Source: Gnetum montanum
Lineage: Eukaryota; Streptophyta; Gnetopsida; Gnetales; Gnetaceae
Assembly: GCA_015680685.1 (NCBI GenBank)
Contig: MNCI01023267.1
Span: 274,210-338,209, forward strand
DNA: 64,000 nucleotides
Reading direction: 5' to 3'
A model generated the notes under the pieces. That model was given only the letters and a program-made list of their open reading frames with translations. It did not search any database and was not told the DNA's origin. Positions 33,781 through 46,979 of this stretch are shown here, one piece after another (position 1 is the first letter of the stretch; every line of letters starts with the position of its first letter). Both the position numbers and the translations under genes were made by a program.

Positions 33781-34041
33781 ACTATAGAAACTAAAACCTT
33801 GAAAAGATTGGGAAGAATTAAAGCATTATTGAAATATAGTATAAAAGAGATTTTATGTAATAGTAATAAGAAATATTATATAAATCATTATACTAACATT
33901 ATTTTCTAATGGTGCTTTGATGAATCAACACCTAATAACTCAAAGGACCATAATGATTATTAAAATCATATGCAAAGCAAAAATCAAAATAATATGCCAA
34001 GAAAGAAATGATGGAAGTGCAAAGACAATATGCAAATGCAA

Positions 34042-35241
34042 CTATATACAAATGAAATGCAAATGACCTTGGGTGTGATCGTCATATAATGTCAAGAATT
34101 GAGGACAAGTCCTCTTGGAATGTTGCCTCATGTTATAGAGGCGGCAATAATTATCATTGGCTAATGAACTTGGCTTTTCTGGTTGTATAGGACCCATGTT
34201 GTTGTTTTGCTTTAGTTCAAGTACTTCATTGGAAAGTTTTTGAAGCAAAGTTAATATCTGGGTCATTTGATCTTGAGCTTGAGTCATGGGTTCAATAGGA
34301 TTAGATACCTTGTTTGGGTTTATGATGAATTGAATTAAGGCCTTCGACTAATCTTCATTCAAACTAGTGTTAAATGGTAGGAATGGAAAAGATGTGGGAC
34401 CTTGAAAGTACTTGTTTGTAGGTTGAGTCATTTGAAGGGGAACAAGAGTTTGGAACATAGTGTTGATCGTTGGGAAAGTTGGTAGAGGTAGAGGACTATG
34501 TTACATAGGATTGCTAATGCTCATAATCCCAAACTAGGTTTGAATGTTGTTCATAAGGGTAATTTGTTCTAGCTCCACGGCTTTAGCCATCGCTCCTTAT
34601 ATTTTTGTTATGTTAGGGTCCAATTTGATGGTATAAGTAAAGAATGGATCAATGGTAGAAAGGTAAAAGTTGAGGATGCCATCAGGTTGTAGATGCATCT
34701 CACTTGGCACATAGGCCAGCTAGTGAAAGAATCTTAGGTTGTAATCCTGAACATTTCCCCTGAGTAGTTTTTTTAAGCTTGTGAAGTTACTTGATGCTAT
34801 GGCAGGGCTTGTGAATTTGTCAAATTGAATCAAAAACTTATTTTTGAACTTTTGCCATGAGTTAATAGAGGCATTGGGGAGCATTAAGAACCATTGAGTT
34901 GCTTTGGTTCTGAATGTTGTCATAAATACCCTACATGCCACATCATTTTGGACAATGTTGTGGATTCCTAGTAAAGTTTCAAAACATTGTATATGTTGGC
35001 TGGCATCACTAGAAGGGTTTGTGGGATCATAAAACAAATTTATATTCTAAAGTGATTTTGGGATATCATGATAACTGGTGAAGTTGAAGGGATTTCTTAC
35101 CAAGGTAGTTGGGGGTTGATTAGCTACCATCCTAGTCTGAGTTCTCTTAGGGATAAAACTTTGAAAACGCGAGACTTGTTGTTTCCTTAATGTGAAGAGA
35201 CAGGTAATTGGTCGGTTAGAAGCAGAGGGGAGTTCACTCAT
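34042..35241 (-). pseudogene. gag of element J
   Basis: Read on the minus strand from a start at 35241, the gene contains the core IQCFETLLGIHNIVQNDVA... (about 34990-34920) then WFLMLPNASINSWQKFKNKF, clearly the same family as the gag of element I (43042-43317). It ends with a zinc-knuckle-like block around CRLYNMRQHSKRTC (about 34140). Stops at about 35046, 34719 and others break it. To the left (33780-34040) only decayed sequence follows. The leader and LTR are on the right. Confidence 0.8.
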
Positions 35242-35832
35242 AAAACAAAACTATATAATATAATTATTAGAATAAAATTATAAAATTGTGTAAAAGAAAA
35301 GAAAATATTGAAATAATAATTTTTTTGGTAAAAAACACTAAATATGCTATATTTTTTTGAGAAAAAAAGACATTTTTTAAAAGAAAAATAAATGTATAAA
35401 ATTGCAATACTTATAAAATTAAAAAGAAAATAGTAAAATGCAAAATTTTAGAAAAAATAGATTTTAAATTACATAACAAAATAAAACCACCTTACCTATC
35501 CCACGACAAAGGTAAGGACCACCAAAACATAAATTCAAAAATGGGACTAAAAAATGAGGATTTCTTTTCAAAAAAGAAAGAATTAAAGAAAAATGGATGA
35601 TGAGACCTGAAAGTTTTTAAGAAACGAACTTTGAAAATAGGAAATAAAGGGCTCAAAAATTCTTTAAAAATAATTTCTTCAAGGCAATGGCTTAAGACAA
35701 AATTTTAAATAAAAATAAGTTTGAAATAAGGAAAATGAAATTTTTGAGAAATAGAATAGGGAGTAAAAAATGATAGAAAATAAATATTTTAGAAAATAGG
35801 ATAATAAAGGTTGGAGGTTCAAGCCAAAAATA
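35242..35832 (-). other. A-rich leader of element J
   Basis: Low-complexity A-rich sequence (T-rich on the coding strand), like the leader of element I at 42400-42910. No gene. Confidence 0.6.
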
Positions 35833-36743
35833 TGTTGATGCATAAATTCTGGTCGCACCAACACCCAGAAAGAAAACTCATTTTAGGAGACTATTGTCTA
35901 GCGCACCTCCCTTATAGGTACGAAAACTTGGGAATAGTCTCAACTGGAGAGGGCTATGTGGTCTTTTGCAAATAATAAATTAAAAAAAGAAAACTTGGAA
36001 TTTAAATTAAATAATTGTCTCGAATACAATGAGTAACTAAGGAATGAATTTTTCCTAGTCTCACTGTACCACTAGCCATGTGCACTGTAGGGAGGAAGGG
36101 GCTCTTTCTATTAGTCCTAAAGGGGCTCTTGCTATCAGTCTTGAGGGGTCAGCTTCCTCTCCAAAGGTAGTGATTTCCTTTGTTCTTTTCTTGTATATTA
36201 TAGGCTTCTGATTGATCTTCGAGGAGGGTTCAAGGCAAGAGCTAATGGCTCAAAATTGGATCTTTGGGGTCTTTGGAGTAGCACAGGAGGGTTCTCTTTC
36301 TCTCTTTCTTTTGTTTGTGGCAGTGTAGCCCATGCGTAGAATGTGAGATGTACAATTTTGTTTGGGTCGGTAACTTATCTCAGCATTGCAGATGTGGGTG
36401 GACAATCTTTCTTTCTATGACAATGCACAAAAGGTGGCAAACAATGGTAGGCTTTGAGTGACTACAGTTGCTGTCCCATGCAAACTACAGTAGGTAGTCT
36501 CTTTTTTCTTTTCTTTTCTCCTCTTCCTCACTCCCTCTTCCTCTCTATGGCGACAACATTCTAGGCGGTGCACGTGGTTGGCAGAACATTGAGACCAGGA
36601 AAATTCATTCCTTAGTTGCTCATTGTATTCAAGACAATTATTTAATTTAAATTTTCATTTTTTAGTTTATTATTTGCAAAAGGTCATGTGGCCCTCTCTA
36701 GTTAAGACTATTCCTAGGTGTGACGAAAATTTATGCATCAATA
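35833..36743 (-). mobile_element. LTR of element J with long inverted arms
   Basis: The segment starts TGTTGATGCATAAATT and ends AATTTATGCATCAATA. Its left 240 bp and right 170 bp are inverted copies of one another (for example ATTCATTCCTTAGTT...CTCATTGTATTC on both), the right arm lacking about 70 bp. The arms correspond to the 3' end of the LTRs at 40960-41189 and 42130-42363. The interior (36070-36575) is pyrimidine-rich and has no gene. It may be one LTR with inverted arms or two opposed LTR pieces. Confidence 0.6.
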
Positions 36744-39700
36744 CTATGTAGCTTCAACTCCAAAAGGCCAATAACTACCCGAATTATCTGAACACGAGAA
36801 TAAAAGCACTTGTTAGAAGACCAATGGAAACAGAATTCCTATGTTCAAATAAACACACGAATAGCACTTTTTCATAAATTAAATTAACTCTTCGTAGATG
36901 AAAAGATCATATGAACCTTGTGATTCATGTTTCTGGCCTTTGTCATATTAATCAGGTTTGCTTATAATTTTCCTGTAACTCTGACTACACATAATAACTA
37001 TAAAGAAGTGTCTGAATAGAATCCAATAAAGAATAGTTGCAGATAATTCAAATGCATTCTTCCGGTTTCCTACCTTGTCGGTGCGCTAATTCCTTGAAGA
37101 CAGTTTTAGGTTACTTAAATCGTAAAAATGCTTTGCCCACTCTATCCCTACGATCTCTTGAAGGCGTATAATGATAATTTTCAATTTCAGTCCGGTGCTT
37201 GAAAATTTGAAACACAAGCACAGCATGCAAGAACAACGCACCAAACTAGCTCCAGCAAAATTCTCGAAAATTTAGCAATGATTGCGGCCTCAAACCTTGC
37301 ATTGCAAGACTGGCAGTTTGCAGACAAGCTTAAAATGCATAGAGAAAAGGTAGGAAGTAAAGTAAGATGTGAAAATAAGATGCAATCGATACGAGAAAAA
37401 CTAGAAAAGAAAATATAGTCGCTTATATACGAATATTGGGCTTCTGCTCTAAACAAAACACACCTTATCGCGGGCGTTGGATCTCGACTCCAAAATCGTG
37501 GTTTTCAATGGATCTTTCTTTATTTTCAGCTTGCAAATCAAAAACCAGTTACGTAAGCATGTTGTTAGACTTGCCTGCAAATGGAATCCATTCAATTCAC
37601 TAACAAAATGCAATTAATTATCCAAAGCATTGAATTGCTACAAAAGACGCTGGTATCTAAGAAAGGGAGATGGTGAGGAGAGGTTGAGAAGCTGAAGAAA
37701 CCCTGCCTCCTCTCAGGAATGGCTCTTACTAATACATAGACGGAGAACCTTATGGTTTCGTCATTGTTGATGTTTCATTTTGTGGTGTAAAGAGATAAGA
37801 TTTCCATGGGAATCTTATCTTCATTTGCTAGATATTACATGTGTGCCATCGCACCTACAATATTTGCATTCATCCTCTTGGCAACCTAGATTAAAGTTAA
37901 GGTAGTAGATATAGTTGGTAGAAAGATAATCAAATTATTGATGAAAAATAGTAGAAAGTCAAGTTAGTAACTTTTTTGTACATGATAATTGCAAGTGAAA
38001 GGTTTTATTATTCAAATGATAGTTAATCTCCTTTTATATCTTTGCTTCTCTATAGTTGTGAATGTGATTTTCATAATATAAAATATGTTTTAGATGCAGT
38101 ATACTTGTTTTGCATGTAGTCATTTAAGTAATTTGACAATATTTTTTTAGTGAAATATTGTAGGTACTATAAGTTATTAGAGATAAAATTATTTTAATTA
38201 ATAACATAGTTAAACATAACAAAACCAAGTATGCAATAAAGAAATATTTTCAGTAGAATGAAATTTTGATCTTCAATTATTACACATAACAGTGCTTGAT
38301 TTACAACATTATAAACTATTAATATTATTGTTTATGTTTGTAAAAATAAAATTTCAAATAATATTGTGTGCTAAACAAACATAATATTTTTGTGTATATA
38401 AACAAACAAAAAGAAATAACATGAATAATGAAGAATTAGAACCATTACGAAAACATGAAAGAATTTACAAAGGAAATTTAAGAAAAGGAAAAAAATTAGT
38501 AACTAACACAGTTCATCGTTTATGCCAATACAAAGTGGAGAGATCAGCCTAGATAATGTTACATTAGCAAAATTTAATGATAAAATAAGTTTACAATTTT
38601 TTTTTTTAAATTATACAAACTCATACAAAGCATGTGAAAAATAAGTTTTCAAAAAATTTCTAAAAATGTACTAAGACAAACAAAATATTAAAAATGCTCA
38701 ATTAAGATTTGAAAATAGTCTACAAACTGTTTTAAATGAATTTGAATGTAAAACATGTAATGAAAGGAAATTTTTTGATGTTAAGTAGTAAGAAAAATAG
38801 CATATTGGAATGTTAAAGGTGTCAAAAAGACAACTATCATAAATGTTTTTTTATATCAAATAGTATGAATCTTGGAGAACAACCATAAGAACTACAATTA
38901 TTAACCCAAATTGTAAAAATGTTAATTGTAAGGCTTAATCCCATAATTCAAGTTATGTGAATGTTAACTAAAATAAAGAGGTCATACAATAAGCTTTCTA
39001 TAACATGTAGAAGTAGTATAAAAACTTCCTCAAAAATTACAAGAGTTACGATTCATTATTGTTCAAAGAAAAGATTATGTCCGTGTAACATATAATTTTA
39101 TTGTCAATAAAGAAAGAGTACTAGTAGTGTTAAAATTTAAAATTCATAATGATAAGTTTTACCAAGTGTTGATGCCAACATCACTCATGCTAAGCATGAA
39201 ACCATGTTTAAATAAGTTTGAATATCGTGAAAATTAAAAAAGTCCTATGAGCCTGCTATCTTTACCAATAGGCATTTATTCTTCAACAATACCAAGTAGG
39301 ACCAATAAATGTACCTAGGTAGTAGCCATTGTTTGGAACAAAAGTCATCTGAGAAGACTTATAGTGGACTTGTAATATGCTTGTCACAACTGGCTTCAGC
39401 TTGTGATGCACCAATGGTGAGCTACTTAGGTTGCAATTACTTGGTTTGATGAATTCAAACCTGAGATTTGAGATTCTTGTTTCAGCCTGACCGTACTTTT
39501 CCTATGCAACTACAATAGTTCAGACAAGGCTAGGATGATGATGGTGATTATGTCATTTATTCTTATTTGATGTCTAGAGGGAAAAAGTTAGCATTGCATA
39601 TATGTTGTGATGCTGTATCTTGCAATAACAATAGTGCAACTCTATAACTGGCTAGTGATTCCCATATATATGTGAATCAGGTTTCTTCATGTTTTTACTT

Positions 39701-40300
39701 TAATTATAAAAATTCTTTATCTGAGATGCAAGAAATGGGAATCTAGAGTGTTTAGAGGAAAAAATTAGACATTATTATTTGTTGGTTGATCTTAGATGGC
39801 CTATCCATGCCTTATAGATATACACTTAGCCTTTTGTTTGTTTGTTAGAGAACTTACCAACTCAAATATATTATAGGAACAATGCATTATTTCCTAACTA
39901 TAAAGGTCCAAATTAAAATCAAATTAGAATTTTATGTCTTGTGAATTATGATCAAATTCTTTAATTTAATATTCATGCACATTAGAAATTGTTTCTTCTA
40001 CAATAGTACTAATCTACATTATCCTATTCTTTTTCCTTATTTATTTTTTAACAGTAAAACGATTATGAATGCTTAAGCCCTTTTATAAATCATCATAATA
40101 TTTATATAGGCTAATCACTAAAATTTGTTTATACATATTAATGTCATAATGCAAGATGTAATGACAGTTGTCGGTTATCCACTTAGAGGAGATACAATTT
40201 CTATTATAAAGGGTGTTGTTTCACGAATTGAGGTGGTGGAGAACATGGTGGATGTAATCGATGGCAGTGGGTGTTTCATGGAGAAGGTAGAAAGGTGGGC
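36744..40300. other. Long AT-rich interval, no gene recognised
   Basis: The stretch has only short frames without domains. It may be ancient repeats too decayed to name, or host intergenic DNA. I found no tRNA, LTR end or conserved motif in it. Confidence 0.45.
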
Positions 40301-41189
40301 AGTCTCTCTTTCTCCTTCATTCATGATAGTGTCAAAGCGTTAGGCCAACGTGATGATAGCAGTGCACAGGGAAAGGTAGTGCATGTGGTAGTCAGTAGTG
40401 GTGGTAGAGCATGACAGAGCAATAGCAACAACTTTGAAATACATGTTGCATGTGATGATGGTAGTGTGCAGCAGGTCTCCCTCTTAGTAGAAGTGGTCTA
40501 AGGTTTTGTGCCAATAGTAGTAGATAGCATGCATACGAGGGCTAGCACATTAGCAACAGTAGACACATGGCTGTGAATGATTAGTGGTGGCAAAAGGTAA
40601 TCAATGGTGCACAGCAGTAGATGATGAAAGTAGGTGACAATGCTTCAACTATTTGGCTAGCAGCGGTGGTAGCAATGACAGAGAGGTAGCATGTTCCTGT
40701 AGCGGGCTTGACCTCTCTCTCCCTCTCTTAGGTAGCATGTGGCAAGCACGTGAACAATGCATGATAATTGTAAATGATGGTGGGAAAAATCTCTCTCTCT
40801 CTCTCTCTCTTGACAACTACGAGTAGTGTCGATTGTGGTAGCATTAGCGACAGTGAGATAGCATGTTTTGGCAGTAGTTGAGGCTTTTCTGCCCAGCAGT
40901 GAACACCACTAGCAGCTACAAATTAGTGGTAGTAGTGGGTGACCAAGGAAAAGTTTAAATTTACTAGTTACTTACTGTATTTTCATTAATTCTTGAAACT
41001 CAAGATAGTTATTCAATTTAAATTCTTCCAACTTTCTAGTTTGATTTACTATTTTTTTAACATCACATAGCCCTCTCCAACTGAGACTATTCTTGATTTT
41101 CCATACCCATATGGGAGGCACCCTAGGCAATAGTCTTCCTAAATGAGTTTTTTCTGGGTTTTGGTGTGTCCAAAATTTATGCATCAACA
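40300..41189 (+). mobile_element. LTR copy of the I/J family
   Basis: The last 230 bp (40960-41189) align with the end of the LTR of I and finish AATTTATGCATCAACA, followed by a PBS-like TTTTTGATGGTAGAAGGAGG. The body is a triplet-like GTAGTGGTAGC-rich sequence shared with 41230-42100. A (CT)n run is at 40789-40812. The left border is not clear. Confidence 0.5.
40789..40812 (+). repeat. (CT)n microsatellite
   Basis: About twelve CT units inside the LTR-like body. Confidence 0.9.
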
Positions 41190-41229
41190 CCTTTTTGATG
41201 GTAGAAGGAGGAGCTAGATCTTAGTCCCT

Positions 41230-42363
41230 TGGCTAGCATTGACACAGTAGGAGTTGTGATCAGTAGTTGGCATGTGCATGGTGGTAGCGGTGTGTCTGCA
41301 TCATCGGTAGCAAAAGCAGGGTGCAAAGGATTGCTGGGCCTCCCCTTCTCTTAGTAGCAATGATGCGTGGCTCTCCACGGTGTCATCAAAGCTATAGGTG
41401 CATGGAAGGTGGAATGATGGGTGACGTCTCTCCTCCCTCCCCTTCTCTTGTGATTGCAACAGGCACATGGTAGGTAGAAAGGCATGTGTGTTAGGAGATA
41501 AAGCACATGCAATGACATTACAGGCGATTAACAACATCAACGATAGTGTGTAGCTCTCCTTGATGGTAGAGGAAAATGGTAGGTTGCATGTGATGATGGT
41601 GTTGTTCAGAAAGCTCTCCTGAAAGCAGTTACTATTGTGTGTTAAAGAAACGGCAACAAAAATGAGTCGCAGATAACACATGTGTGTGGTAAGCATGAAT
41701 AGAGGTTAACGATAATTGTAGGTAGTCCTGCAGGAGTTGCAGTAGATGAGCAGAGATCAAGGACAAGCATGAATAGAGGAGGTGATGATAGATAGTTGCA
41801 AGTGACATCGGTAAGCAATGGTGACATACAAGATCTCTTGGCCTCTCCCTCTCCCAGCAATAGATAGTAAGGCTACGTGCATGGAGCACAATAGCAACAT
41901 TTGCCATTGCTCCCAATGGCAATCATTGGTAGTAGTGGATGATATAGAGGGCTTGATCCCATTGGTGGTTGAGATCATATTTTGGTAGCACCTATACTAC
42001 TATTTGAGGCACTCCTTGTCATCCTCGTTCTGCTCCTACACATATGCAGTGCTACTACTGGGTGAATGAACATTGGGCATCAACTAGTAGCATGTGAGTG
42101 ACGGTGGCAAGAGACCAAGAAGAATGCTAAATTTAGTAGTCATTTTACCGTTATTTTATTAAGTTGTGAAATTTAAGATAGTTATTTAGTTTAAATTCTC
42201 CCAATTTTTTAGTTTGATTTATCTTTTCGTTCAAACGTCACATATCCCTCTCTAGTTGAGACTATTCTTGGGTTTCCCTACCCATATGGGAGGCATCCTA
42301 GGAAATAGTCTCCTTAAATGAGTTTTTTCAAGTGTTGATGTATCCAAAATTTATGCATCAACA
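41230..42363 (+). mobile_element. LTR upstream of element I
   Basis: The end (42130-42363) matches the previous LTR copy and J; it finishes AATTTATGCATCAACA. The body is a diverged copy of 40300-40950 (both have TTGCATGTGATGATGGT near the middle). The start is not defined. The PBS-like TTTTCGATGCTAAAAGGAGG follows from 42366. Confidence 0.6.
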
Positions 42364-42912
42364 CCTTTTCGATGCTAAAAGGAGGACCATTTTTCAGCCT
42401 TTGTTTTCCATTTTTTGAAATATCAATATTTCTTGTCATTTTCCTGTTCCCAATCTTATTTTGCCCCTGTTTCAAAACTATTGTTTCCCTAAATTTTATT
42501 TTCCTTTTTTGTGCTTCCTATTAAAAACCTTTATCTTCAAACCCTTTATTTTCTATTTTTTTTTAAAAAAATTGATGTTTCATGTTTCTTGAAAATTGTC
42601 ATTTTCATCACCAAAATTCTAAACCTTCTTTTTCTAGTTTTGACTTTGGTGGTCCTTACCTTAGTCCCGACTTTGGTGAGGTGGTTTCCATTAATTATTT
42701 AGTTTTAAATTTAATTTTTAAATATTTTTCATTTCATTATTTTTTTCTTTTAAATTTTTTATATATTTCAATTTCATGCATTTATTTTTTTTAAAAAAAT
42801 TTATGTATAGCATATTTTAGTGTTTTTTTGGTAAAATATTATTTTAATATTTTTTCTTTTTACTCAATTTTATGGTTTTATTTTAACATTTATATTTTGT
42901 GATTCTTGTTTT
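42364..42912 (+). other. PBS and T-rich leader of element I
   Basis: CCTTTTCGATGCTAAAAGGAGGACC lies right after the LTR and matches the PBS pattern of F with transitions. The following 500 bp are T-rich without a gene. Confidence 0.55.
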
Positions 42913-44560
42913 ATGAGCAAACCCTTCTAACAAGAATCATTTATCTCTACCCCTAATTGACCAACTACCCATCACTTTACATTAAGAAAATAATGAGCTT
43001 CACATTTTCCAAGTATTATCCCTAGAAAAACTTGAACTAGGATGATAGCCAATCAACCCCTAGCTTCCTTAGTGAGCAATCCCTTTAACTTCACCAACTA
43101 TCATGATATCCCAAAATCACTTCAAAACATAAACTTGTTCTTTGATCCCACAACCCCTATCAATGATACCTACCTACATATACAATGTTTTGAAACCTTA
43201 CTTAGGATCCATAACATTGTACAAAATGACATATCATGTAGGGTATTTGTAAAAAATTTTAGGAGTAAAGATATCCAATGGTTTTTGATGCTCCCTAGTG
43301 CCTCTATCAACTCATGATAAGAATTTAAAAATAAATTTCTGTTCTAGTTTAACAAGTTCACTATCCCAGCCTTAGCATCAAGCAACTTCACAAGCTTAAG
43401 AAAATTAGCTAGGGAAAATGTCTAGGATTATAACCTCAGATTCCTTTGTCAACTTGCTTATGTGTTGAGTGAGATGCATCCAAAACTTGGTGGCATTCTC
43501 AATTTTTACTTGTTCACCATTGATCCATTCTTTGCCTATGCCATTAAATCTAATCCTAACATAATAGAAATATAGGGAGCGATGGCTAAATCCGTCAAGT
43601 TAGAACAGATTACCCTTATGAATAACATTCAAACCCAATTTGGGATGATGAGCGTTAGCAACCCTATCCAATCTAGTCCTCTACCTTTACCAACTTTCCT
43701 AATGACCAATACTATGTTTCAAATTCCCACTCCCCTTCAACTGACTCAACCTTCAAACAATTATTTTCAAAGTTCAATGTCTTCTTCATTTCTACCACCT
43801 AACATTGGTTTGAATGATGACCAATTAAAGGTCTTAATCCAATCCATCACAAACCCAAACGGGATATCTAATCATGTTGAACCTCCAACTCAAACTCAAA
43901 ATTAGATAACCCAGATATTAAGTTCACTTCAAAAAATTTCTAATGAAGTAGTTGAATTAAAGTGAAACAACAATAAGGATCCTATAAAATCTAAAAAGAT
44001 AAGCACATCAATCAGTGATGATTATTAATGTCTCCATAACACTAAGAAACATTTTGAGAAAACTTATTCTTAATTTTTAGCATTATATGGTGACAATGCC
44101 CAAAGTCAAAAAAATGGGATAACTCCAATTATGGTCTTGAATATGCCTCATGAAATGGAGAATGAGGAATTTCCTTCATTTGAACAAGTTATGGTAAGAG
44201 ATCCCAACCCACATAACACTTATTACCGTAGACTTAGTGACATTATGAATACCACATAATAATAATCCAGAAATAATCCTTATACTCCTTCAAATAGAAC
44301 AATTCCTAGTCAAAACAACACAAACAACCAAATTGAGCCATCCCAAGCAAATTCCCCACAACAACCAAACTCCCCTTCTATACCTAGAAGAACTCTACCT
44401 CAACATGAAGCCAGAGACGAATCTAGTTGAGGATTTGAAAAGAGTGAAAGAAAACATTTCAATGTATGATCTTTTACACTTTAATTAAGTGAAATATGTG
44501 ATTCGAAAGATAGTTCATACATCTAGAACCAATAAAAAAATCCCCAACCCCCAAAAGGCA
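42913..44560 (+). pseudogene. gag of element I
   Basis: A start at 42913 meets a stop after five codons. From 43042 the frame reads like the gag of J: NPFNFTNYHDIPKSLQNI, then IQCFETLLRIHNIVQND and WFLMLPSASINS (to 43314). After stops, the segment 43582-43905 is rich in Pro, Ser and Thr. A decayed zinc knuckle (about 44025-44075) has kept only part of its Cys/His residues. It is a particle protein gene, broken. Confidence 0.8.
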
Positions 44561-44585
44561 AGTTCAGTTCACAGAAAGTCCTAAT

Positions 44586-45060
44586 GTGTTATCAATACAG
44601 AACACAAACAATTCCATGTCAAGTAAGAAAGATCAATATCCTTTCCTGACAACTTTGATTATTTCAGGGAAGAATGTCCATAATTGTTTGGTGGATTTTG
44701 GTGTAACTGTTAGCATCATACCACTTGAGGGATGTAAGAATTTAAGAGCACAAATAATACCAGAAGCGAGAAGTGTGATACAACTCGATGGATCTAACGC
44801 ACTTGTAGTAGGGTCATTAAAAGGAGTGCAAGTACAACTTAAAAAATACCCTACATTTACATGTTATGAAGATATCTAAGTAGTTGATATGTCATCCACT
44901 TATGATGTCCTCTTATCTAGGACTTTTGGAGCCAAGTTTGGCGGCTTCTTTAGGCCAGATTTCTCAGAACTATTAATCCCTATCAAAGAAAAATTTGAAT
45001 ATATGATTATACCAAGAGAACCTTTTTAATAAAAAAGTGGTAATGAATTTTGATGAATAG
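44586..45060 (+). pseudogene. Aspartic protease of element I
   Basis: The 97-codon frame contains CLVDFGVTVSIIP, the retropepsin active-site strand with Phe in place of Ser/Thr (DFG, not DSG/DTG). A later strand reads YDVLLSRTFGAKF, which corresponds to the conserved YDxLLGRxWL-type end of the domain. Catalysis is unlikely with this residue. It lies between gag and the RNase H domain. Confidence 0.7.
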
Positions 45061-45399
45061 AATAAATCTCTAGGAAATCAAAATACCAATCTTTTTGTTG
45101 TAGTGGTTGAGCTAGGAATTGGAAAATATTTGATAAATGATGATATAGTTGAAACTTCAGGCATAAATCCTTTTTTGTACATGTATTCTACCCAATATTA
45201 CCAAGCTTTTAGAGAGTGTGAAAAAGTTTATGAAGATACTTTACCATACCACCAACATGATGGAAGAACCTTTCTTTTTGATGACCCACCACCATTAGGA
45301 AATGATAAGGATATAAGTGAGATTCTAATAAATGGAACATTAGAAGATGAGCCAAATTTTGATGAAAATCATTGTTACCTTGATCAAAGGGTTGATTTT

Positions 45400-45870
45400 T
45401 CAGATTTCACTAACTTAAAACACTTGGATACTAAGAGTGGATGGTGCCTCTTCCAAGAAAGGATGTGGAGTAGAAATAATGCTTGTACCTCTTGGTGAAG
45501 CTCCTATCCTTAAAGCCATTAATTTTACACAACATATGATTGACAACATGGTTGAATATGAAGCTCTTATACATGGGATCAAGATAGCTCAATACTATGA
45601 CTTACCCAAACTTAAAATCTATAGTGACTCTCAACTAATAGTAAACTAAGTTAATGGAATCTATGTCGATAAAGATGTCACCATGAAAGAATATAAAGCT
45701 TATATTCTTGAACTTTTTAAAGCATTTGAACACATAACCATTGAACATATACCAAGAGAAGAAAACCATGTTTCTGATGTGCTAGCCCAAATGGCCACTA
45801 CTTTGGATGTCCCTTTTAAACACAATGCTTGGGATTCAAAAATTATTATTGAAAAGTTAGGTCTTATTCT
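45400..45870 (+). pseudogene. Extra RNase H domain (aRNH type) of element I, before RT
   Basis: The segment starts WMDGASSKKGCGVEIMLV and continues with VEYEALIHGIKIAQ, LKIYSDSQLIVN, one in-frame TAA, then HIPREENHVSDVLAQMA. This gives all four acidic residues of the RNase H fold (D in MDGA, E in EYEAL, D in SDSQL, D in VSDVLA). The pattern is that of the additional RNase H of Tat-lineage elements, not the usual Ty3/Gypsy RNase H. It lies upstream of RT, while in the best-known Tat elements it follows the native RNase H. It may have replaced the native enzyme in degrading RNA during reverse transcription. Confidence 0.8.
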
Positions 45871-46179
45871 ATTCTTGATAATGTCTTTTCTTTTCAAATA
45901 TTTGACAATGATCACCATGTTTGTAAATTTTTATTTTCTGAAGAAGAATTTAGTGATCAAGGAAATATATCAAAGGATGTTGTGTTCTTAAACAAAATAT
46001 CTCCTAAAATAGTAGTTAGGGAAGCACTATTTGATAAATTACATACTAGGACTGTAGACTTATCTATAAACACTAGTTGGAAAATGTTAGCTAAAACCAA
46101 AATAATTTAGATTCAAAATAAAGGATGACAATACGCTATTAAAATAAGAGTTTGTTTACAACTAGATGAAAGACAAAGC

Positions 46180-46960
46180 CTGGTTAAATTGCTACATGAG
46201 TTTAATGATGTTTTGGCTTAGAGTTATGAAGATCTTAGAACTTTCAATCCATTAGTGATGACACATACAATTCCCCTTAGGCTAGAAACAAAACCATTCA
46301 AGCAAAAAAATTAGATTTGTAAATCCAAAGATTGAAGCCCTCATGAAAGTAAAAATCAACAAGCTCCTAGAATCCAAAATTAGTTACCTAGTGAGATACT
46401 CAAGTTGGATATCAAACTTAGTGCCTGTTAGGAAACAAACTGGTGAATTAAGATTATGTATTAATTTTTGTAACCTTAATACTTCTTACATTAAGGATAA
46501 TTATCCACTCCCTCTTATGGAGAAGCTATTGCAAATCATGAACGGTGCTCAAATGTATTTCTTTTTAGATGGGTATTCAGGATATAGTCAAATTTTAGTT
46601 AGTAAGAAAGACCAGTATAAAATGACTTTTACAATAAAATGGGGAACTTTTCAATTTGCTAAAATGCCCTTTGGCCTCATAAACACTGGTTCTACCTTTT
46701 AAAGAGCTATGGACAAAACTTTTGAGGGGCTAATTAGGAAGTGCATTATTATTTACCTAGATGACTTAACCATCTTCTCCAAAGATCAAGGTATGCACCT
46801 TAGAGACCTTATAAATATTTTTACAAGATGTAGGCAATTCAACATCACCTTAAATGCAAAGAAATCCATCTTTGGAGTTCAAAGTGGTAAATTTATGGAT
46901 CATATAGTAACTAAGAAAGGGATTGTGATTGATCCTGAGTGAGTAAATGCAATTTTAGAA
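46180..46960 (+). pseudogene. Reverse transcriptase of element I
   Basis: The frame (119 codons from 46343, then 77 from 46709) contains WISNLVPVRKQTGELRLCINF, the FLDGYSGYSQI block, MPFGLINTGSTF and the catalytic YLDD in IIYLDDLTIFSKD. One stop lies between FGL..TF and the last part. It is the palm and fingers of a Ty3/Gypsy RT. The native RNase H and integrase follow. Confidence 0.85.
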
Positions 46961-46979
46961 GTACCTTACCCTTTATCCA

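Noticed and set aside
37187-37456. Minus-strand 89-codon frame in the gene-free interval
   Set aside because: Cys/Ser/Leu-rich without any known motif, and no neighbouring exon-like sequence supports it.
36744-40300. A hidden gene or LINE in the AT-rich interval
   Set aside because: I looked for RT motifs, zinc fingers and exon-like open stretches on both strands and found none that I could support.
41301-41978. Several overlapping minus-strand frames of 70-130 codons
   Set aside because: They arise from the triplet-like GTAGTG repeats of the LTR body and overlap in different frames.
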